64,000 nucleotides of DNA, taken from Guadua angustifolia. Its lineage: Eukaryota; Streptophyta; Magnoliopsida; Poales; Poaceae. The notes below the pieces were generated by a model that was not told the origin of the DNA, did not search any database, and was given only the letters and a program-made list of their open reading frames with translations. This document shows positions 59,490 through 64,000 of this stretch, one piece after another. The stretch is taken from assembly GCA_036346375.1 (NCBI GenBank), contig CM070508.1, forward strand, positions 24,496,852 to 24,560,851, written 5' to 3'. Made by a program: the position numbers and the translations under genes. The number at the start of each line of letters is the position of its first letter. The stretch's first letter is position 1.

Positions 59490-59940
59490 TAAAGCATTTA
59501 TTTGAGTGTTCTCAGATGTCGGGTTGCCTTAATAGGCCCTCCTCGCCACAATAGACGAGGAAGACAGACTGATTTGTGACAATCTTAGGACAATTGCAGT
59601 TTTATACATGACCAGTTAATTTCTCCAATTGTCTAGCAACTATGCATGGCAAATTACTAGTAAGCAGGAAGTACCAAATAAGCAATGGAGAACAATGTAG
59701 CAGGGCAAATTAGCAGTAAGCAGGAGGTACCAAATGACATAAGCAAATGCCTGAATGAGCATATCAGAGTGATTGACAATTGAACTAACCAATTACATCA
59801 CAATGTATATATATCACAGATTGTCAAGTTTATTGTCACAAATCGTCTGTTCCAGCCCAGAGATCCTCATCAACACTTATGCCAACATGCAAGGTCCCCA
59901 AGCCAAAATGTTGATCGCCCCTTTGCATGCACCTAATGTA
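59490..59940. other. Segment shared with the CACTA element at 16195-17015
   Basis: The blocks TGTCGGGTTGCC...GGCCCTCCTCGCCACAA...ATTTGTGACAA (59518-59582) and TCACAGATT...TGTCACAAAT...AGGTCCCCAAGCCAAA (59812-59917) match the CACTA copy in order and orientation at roughly 80-85 percent by eye. The spacer is about 0.4 kb shorter here. No frame is conserved. Confidence 0.7.
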
Positions 59941-60004
59941 ATTTTACATGAACAACAAATAACAAAGATCGAGGCCTCGCAATCACCAAGGCAGAGCAAG
60001 CACT

Positions 60005-60260
60005 AATGCAAGAGCCTCCACAGCAAAGGCAATTCGCGCAGACAAAGGTAATTCGGCGCAGACAAGGCAATTCGCACGCAGAAAGAGTTTGGACCACAGC
60101 AATGCAATTCGACAGCAAAGGTAATTCAAGCATGATAAAGAGTTTCGACCACGTAAAGGTAATTCGCACAACCAAGACGGTCAGTAGTTTCAACCGCAGC
60201 AAAGATAGTTTCAACCATAAGCACTACTTTCAACCTTCTAGAAGCAACCGATTCAACCAC
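60005..60260. repeat. Irregular short tandem repeat
   Basis: AAGGTAATTCG / AAGGCAATTCGCAC, GACCACAGCAA and AGAGTTT motifs recur at 20-40 bp spacing. It is probably a diverged minisatellite inside the PIF element. Confidence 0.6.
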
Positions 60261-60539
60261 ACTCAAGATACTACAATTCGAAGCATTGTCCACTTTTTAT
60301 CGAATAAAGCATTTAGTTCAACCGCAATGTGGGTATGTGGTCTCGCAAGAATGGAAAATTTACCCAACCGGCTTGTACAAATGTAGCATAATAACAATGT
60401 CAAGGCAATGCGAGGAAACATAATCAAGAAAGCATTTTACCACCAAACAAGTAACATAATGTCTGCAGAAAATAATGAGAACGGATTTGTCTAGCCATTT
60501 ATACCAACAAGTAACATGAAGGTTTGTCTAGCCATTTAT

Positions 60540-60838
60540 ATCGTAAACTAGTTTAAACCGCATTTAACTAGCTTAAACTAGCTTAACCACGTGAACTAGC
60601 TTAAACCACGTGAACTAGCTTCAATCGGACATGAGACAATAACCACGTGAACTAGCTTAAACCAAAGAAATTATCGATAACCACAGAACTAGCTTAAACC
60701 ACGTGAACTAGCTTCAATCGGACATGACACAATAACCACGTGAACTAGCTTAAACCAAAGAAATTATCGATAACCACAGAACTAGCTTAAACCACGTGAA
60801 CTAGCTTCAATCGACATGACACAATAACCGATTATCGC
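60540..60838. repeat. 93 bp tandem repeat rich in CACGTG
   Basis: About three copies; the motif TCAATCGGACATGA starts at 60621, 60714 and 60807, exactly 93 bp apart. Each unit has two or three CCACGTGAACTAGCTT submotifs, so CACGTG (G-box) sites recur about every 30-45 bp. Confidence 0.88.
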
Positions 60839-62229
60839 AAATATGACATGATATCAATATAAGCCATGGACCAATATAAGATATACACATCGCGTCAACA
60901 CCAACTCAGGGAATTTTAGATGAAAGATGAAAAATGACATTGATTTGTCAAGCATCACAGTGGCTCCATTGGGTGGCAATCCATCCATCCGAGCTCTAAA
61001 TAAACATTTCAAATGACATTGATTTGTCAATTGAAATGGATCGCATCACAAAGAAGCTCGACATAGGACACATGCTTGTCATGTTATGAGGCCATTTGTA
61101 GCACATTTGGCGTGGCTACCAGCAAATGTAAGGGCTTTGCTTGGATAATTATTAAAACAAAATTTTATCGAACATATCTTGCGACAGAGGATGCCCAGCC
61201 ATTACTTGTCATTCAATTATGCCAAAGTAAAGAAGAAATTTCTTGGTCAACCGACCGGGCATCATCTGCTCATGCCGTGATTATGCTAAAGATTTGACTA
61301 GTACCCATATAATGCAACCATCCAAAGACGCATAAAATACCCTAATGGACACATTGAAATCAACAAATCTGCTTCGATTGGTAAGAATCGATCGTGACTG
61401 GCCGAAACAATGAGAAGAGCACCCATGAACTAAATTTCTACACCCAACGGAGATCACATATGAAATGTCGTGCACTAATTCAACTAGTGCTCATTCAATC
61501 AATCTTCTACACCATCCGGCCATCATCACCCGACGCAAGTATCCCCAATTTTCTCAATCTATGTCCCGGATCGCCATTTTGGTGAGGAACAAATTACTTG
61601 TCGCCGATTTCACCCCATCGAGGTTTTTCCCCAATTTGAGACTCACGGACTCGGTTCAATCAAGATCCCACAACCTAATCCATTTCAAATCGCCAAATGT
61701 AGTGGTCGCCCATGCGCACCTCAAGGAGTCGCTCGCCGCCTGCCCTCGCCTCCCTCCGGTGAGGCGACCACCTTCGCCTTGCTCGCGACGCCTCGCCCAT
61801 CGCCGCCTGTCCGTGCCGGGCCAAGCCTCGGCGATTGGCGCCCACAAAGAACGGGCCACCGTGAGGGAATGGGGAGCGCAACCTGGGCGAGGATCTCTCT
61901 CCTCCCGGCTTGGCCCGAGGCGGAAGGGACTCGGTTGGAGGAGCTGGGAATGCTAGCTCGGCGGCGCTTTCCCATGCGGACGGGAACGGGAGGACTGGAG
62001 GGACTCGGTTGGAGATGGTCTAAGGGTTTGTTGGCTATTTTGGAAGAACAGAGAATGTTTTTGGAGGAAGAAAGACAACAGCAGAGAAAGGGGAATTGGA
62101 GAAGAAGGAGACGTCTGGGTTCTTTCGTTCGATGCCCTCCTCGCGTGGCTGCTGCTCCCCTTTGTATTGCTCAGCCGAGTGGGCCAACGGCAAAGCCCAT
62201 GTCCAGCCAAGGCCCATGTCCATGACATT

Positions 62230-62600
62230 CCCCTCCCGTTGAAATGCGGCTTGCCCCCAAGCCGATGACACTGCCACAGTCAGATTCAGAAGGTTGAACT
62301 TGTAAAGCAAACATTGTTCGTCACCAGGATCCCATGGAAATTCTTGTAAAGCAATCATTGTCCAGATCTGGAAGGCCCTCATTAGGTTTGGGCATTTCCG
62401 GCCTTGCCCACTAAAAGCCTCGAACCATTCTATGAACATGGCTTGTTGCTGTGGCAACGTGAGTGTCAACATTGCCTGCCCGATTCCTTCCTCTAGTGTC
62501 GTCAGGTTGGGACCCTTCGCACCTCCCGAGCCAAACAAAATCGCGCGATTAGCTTCGAACCAGCTTGAAATATGCTGAACCTTTTCTCCCCGCATGGTGG
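62230..62600 (-). pseudogene. Fragment resembling the C-terminus of a BTB/POZ protein (At1g63850-like)
   Basis: The minus-strand frame from 62595 reads GEKVQHISSWFEANRAILFG, then LTTLEEGIGQAMLTL, QQQAMFIEWFEAF and CPNLMRAFQIW. The pattern of a GLEEAI...TLP...Q..ifl.W.......CPnl..AF.iW block resembles the C-terminal region of a plant BTB/POZ subfamily, as I remember it. No BTB domain itself is present. After RAFQIW the frame looks like 3' UTR. It lies downstream, same strand, of the acyl-CoA synthetase fragment, as the last member of the chimera. Confidence 0.4.
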
Positions 62601-62984
62601 AGCTTCACGTAACTTGGTACGACAAATGGGTGTTCAACCTTGCTTTCATGCTTTAACTTCAAGACCACCGATCCCGTAATCTCATTTGCAGCAGAGTCGG
62701 GCAAAGGAGTGTCATTGAACCTCGTGATCTCATTTGCGCAGAGATTTCCACAAGAACGCTCAAAGCTAGAATCCGTAGACACTAATGTCAAAAGATGCAT
62801 CTTCATCGTGTTGTGTCACTCGCATGCATCCAAGCCTTTTAATGTGCATCGCTTGGAATGATCGCCAGAGTACCTTGTCGATCATCGGCCATGAACATTT
62901 CTATCGCAAAAATCTCTTGACCAATATGTCCATGCACAAGATACTCGGCCTCATCCTTGTAGGCAAAGAATCAAATTCAGAATG
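62601..62984 (-). pseudogene. Unidentified coding-like fragment in the chimera
   Basis: Pieces in different frames read AIEMFMADDRQGTLAIIPSD (about 62905-62845) and TPLPDSAANEITGSVVLKL with KVEHPFVVPSYVKL (about 62730-62605). The second runs directly into the BTB-like fragment and may belong to the same source gene. The family is not identified. Confidence 0.35.
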
Positions 62985-63418
62985 ATACCGGCTTGATTTT
63001 GGTTGGGATCTCAACTTCTCCAATCGAATTGCTTAGCACCTTTGCTAAAGATTGAAGAACTTCTTGATGATCTCTTGCTTCGCACGATAGGAGAAATCAA
63101 TATACGTGATTCCTTGTGTTGAGGCCCGGTTTTTCACTCACGTGTGCGGCTACAACAAGCGCAACACAAGAGTTGCGTGAGAGGTCGGCGTGGATCATGT
63201 TGTTGTCAACATATGGGCTCACGCCGAGCAACCTCCACCTTTTCTAGAAATACATATTCACCATGTCAAGCTTGACTATGTCCTTCTTACGGTCAATGAT
63301 TTCAAAGCAACCATCGTGGTGCAAACGCCCAATGTCACCAGAGTAGAACCACCGCATGCCTCTTTCATCATCCTTGTAGACCTCATTTGTTTTTGCCTCA
63401 AAGAATGTAAAGATGATT
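62985..63418 (-). pseudogene. Fragment of a long-chain acyl-CoA synthetase gene (C-terminal third)
   Basis: On minus, TNEVYKDDERGMRWFYSGDI, DGCFEIIDRKKDIVKL, then after a frame change VSPYVDNNMIHADLSRNSC with VALVVAAH, then VLQSLAK and EIPTKIKPVS. This is the C-terminal part of plant LACS enzymes, including the D-G-D/IDRKKD signature of the adenylate-forming family. No introns are evident over about 130 codons, although plant LACS genes are rich in introns. At least two frameshifts and a stop are present. It is fused directly to the preceding QPT fragment near 63418. Confidence 0.8.
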
Positions 63419-63725
63419 ATCCTTTATCATAACCATGTCAAATAAACCAAGCTCGTGATTCTTTCCACCACCAATTAGCACAACCCTTTCAAAGAACGAT
63501 AAGGCTCGAGCACACCCATACGCTTTTCCAAATTGCAACCCCTTATGGACATAATTTCCATCATTATCAAACCATTCAACCTTCAATGACGGATCAACTT
63601 GGTTAAATATCATTTCGCTAGGCTTATTCCAATGATGACACCATCCTCATTAGCAATACAAGTGGCTTCAACTTTCACATCGCTTGGTATGGTGGCCAAA
63701 CAAGACACCTCCTTCCAAACTTCGC
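63398..63725 (-). pseudogene. Fragment of quinolinate phosphoribosyltransferase (QPT/NadC) gene
   Basis: On minus, SCLATIPSDVKVEA and EDGVIIGISLA, then after a one-base shift at about 63620 MIFNQVDPSLKVEWF, YVHKGLQFGKAYGCARA, then IGGGKNHELGLFDMVMIKDNH. These are consecutive conserved stretches of plant QPT, which makes nicotinate mononucleotide from quinolinate in NAD synthesis. The part between the ARA-IVIAERVA region and IGGGKNH, about 50 residues in the family and including the TRKTxPGLR motif, is missing, joined as SFFERVVLIGGGKNH. The frame 63613-63398 ends by chance in the following fragment. Confidence 0.85.
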
Positions 63726-63744
63726 AAAGAATGTTAGTTATTCT

Positions 63745-63985
63745 CTTGTGGAACATAGTCCGATGTGATCTGCAGCTTCAATCAATGATATCTTGACAAG
63801 GTGCTGAATAGAAGGATAAAGCTTGGATAGATCTTCAAGAACAAAATCGCACTCGCCGCAACTTCTACGCCTATTGGTCCACCCACAACAACAAAGTGTA
63901 GATTCTTCTTGGAGGTCCCAGGACTTGGCAACAACATCCTCTCGATTTGGAGTTCTGCGACGCAACGAGGCCTCTCTCACATTTT
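63745..63985 (-). pseudogene. Fragment of a type II (external) NAD(P)H dehydrogenase gene
   Basis: On minus, NLHFVVVGGPIGVEVAA (a GxGxxG-like nucleotide-binding motif, here GGPIG), then in another frame FVLEDLSKLYPSIQHLVKIS and LIEAADHI, followed by TMFHKRIT. This corresponds to the second NADH-binding region of plant NDB-type mitochondrial dehydrogenases. The join to QPT lies near 63730. One or two frameshifts are present. More of the source gene may extend past the window edge. Confidence 0.75.
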
Positions 63986-64000
63986 TTTCTCACCCCACCA

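Larger units (their letters stand above)
55841..62020 (+). mobile_element. PIF/Harbinger DNA transposon, 6.2 kb
   Basis: The ends GACCATCTCCAACCGATTCC and, complemented, GACCATCTCCAACCGAGTCC match at 19 of 20 positions. TAA flanks both (55838-55840 and 62021-62023). It carries the two genes of autonomous PIF/Harbinger elements in divergent/convergent layout: a DDE transposase on plus (56074-57394) and a Myb/SANT-like ORF1 on minus (58788-57793). Both are damaged. 59080-62020 is non-coding with repeats and a segment shared with the CACTA element. Confidence 0.9.

Noticed and set aside
62035..62230. C-terminal part of the 186-codon frame after RAFQIW as a conserved protein
   Set aside because: The homology-like pattern stops at about 62360. 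The remainder reads like UTR and crosses to the PIF insertion site.

Overview
The window is plant nuclear DNA, almost certainly from a grass (Poaceae). The evidence is the density and type of transposable elements: an Angela/BARE-like copia solo LTR, long LTRs starting TGTAACATCC, a short chromodomain (Reina-like) Ty3/gypsy element, a 14.3 kb CACTA element with a Ulp1-type protease gene, PIF/Harbinger elements with TAA/TTA target duplications, and hAT elements with TAGGGGTG ends. Only one apparently intact host gene is visible: a two-exon SAWADEE-domain gene at 47391-48136 on the minus strand. Nearly everything else is nested or decayed mobile DNA, several pieces carrying captured fragments of host genes. 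Identifications are by eye; no search was run.

Layout. 1-1326: end of an LTR retrotransposon running off the left edge. 3481-5685: degenerate repeat and LTR-like debris, then a copia solo LTR (5686-7126). 8167-9476: non-autonomous hAT with a perfect 8 bp duplication. 9602-23916: CACTA element with a perfect 22 bp inverted repeat and a 3 bp duplication. It holds a TNP1/Ulp1-type gene (13739-10320) and a TNP2-type transposase gene (21323-18069), both on the minus strand and both broken, a small plus-strand acidic ORF, four clusters of subterminal repeats, and an array of six ~150 bp palindromes. 24115-33597: a Russian doll of long LTRs; a TGTAACATCC-type LTR is split by another LTR (26435-30819), which is itself split by a second TGTAACATCC-type solo LTR (27447-30484). 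A head-to-head inverted LTR fragment follows. 34103-40631: a Reina-like gypsy element with two LTRs and a TATCT duplication, interrupted inside integrase by a hAT element that carries a Yippee-like first exon.

40666-43379: a PIF/Harbinger-like element carrying an ARL2/TITAN5-like first exon. 43700-46010: a decayed copia element. 46771-50679: small DNA elements around the SAWADEE gene. 50683-55837: mostly unassigned AT-rich DNA with a ~170 bp tandem repeat. 55841-62020: a complete PIF/Harbinger element with decayed transposase and Myb/SANT-type genes, and a segment collinear with part of the CACTA element. 62230-63990: a minus-strand chain of fused pieces of unrelated genes in one orientation: type II NAD(P)H dehydrogenase, quinolinate phosphoribosyltransferase, long-chain acyl-CoA synthetase, and a probable BTB/POZ protein.

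The features most worth follow-up are this multi-gene chimera, the palindrome array in the CACTA element, and the host-derived segment shared by the CACTA and PIF elements. Many coding breaks are single-base deletions inside elements whose ends are perfect, so part of the decay may be sequencing error.
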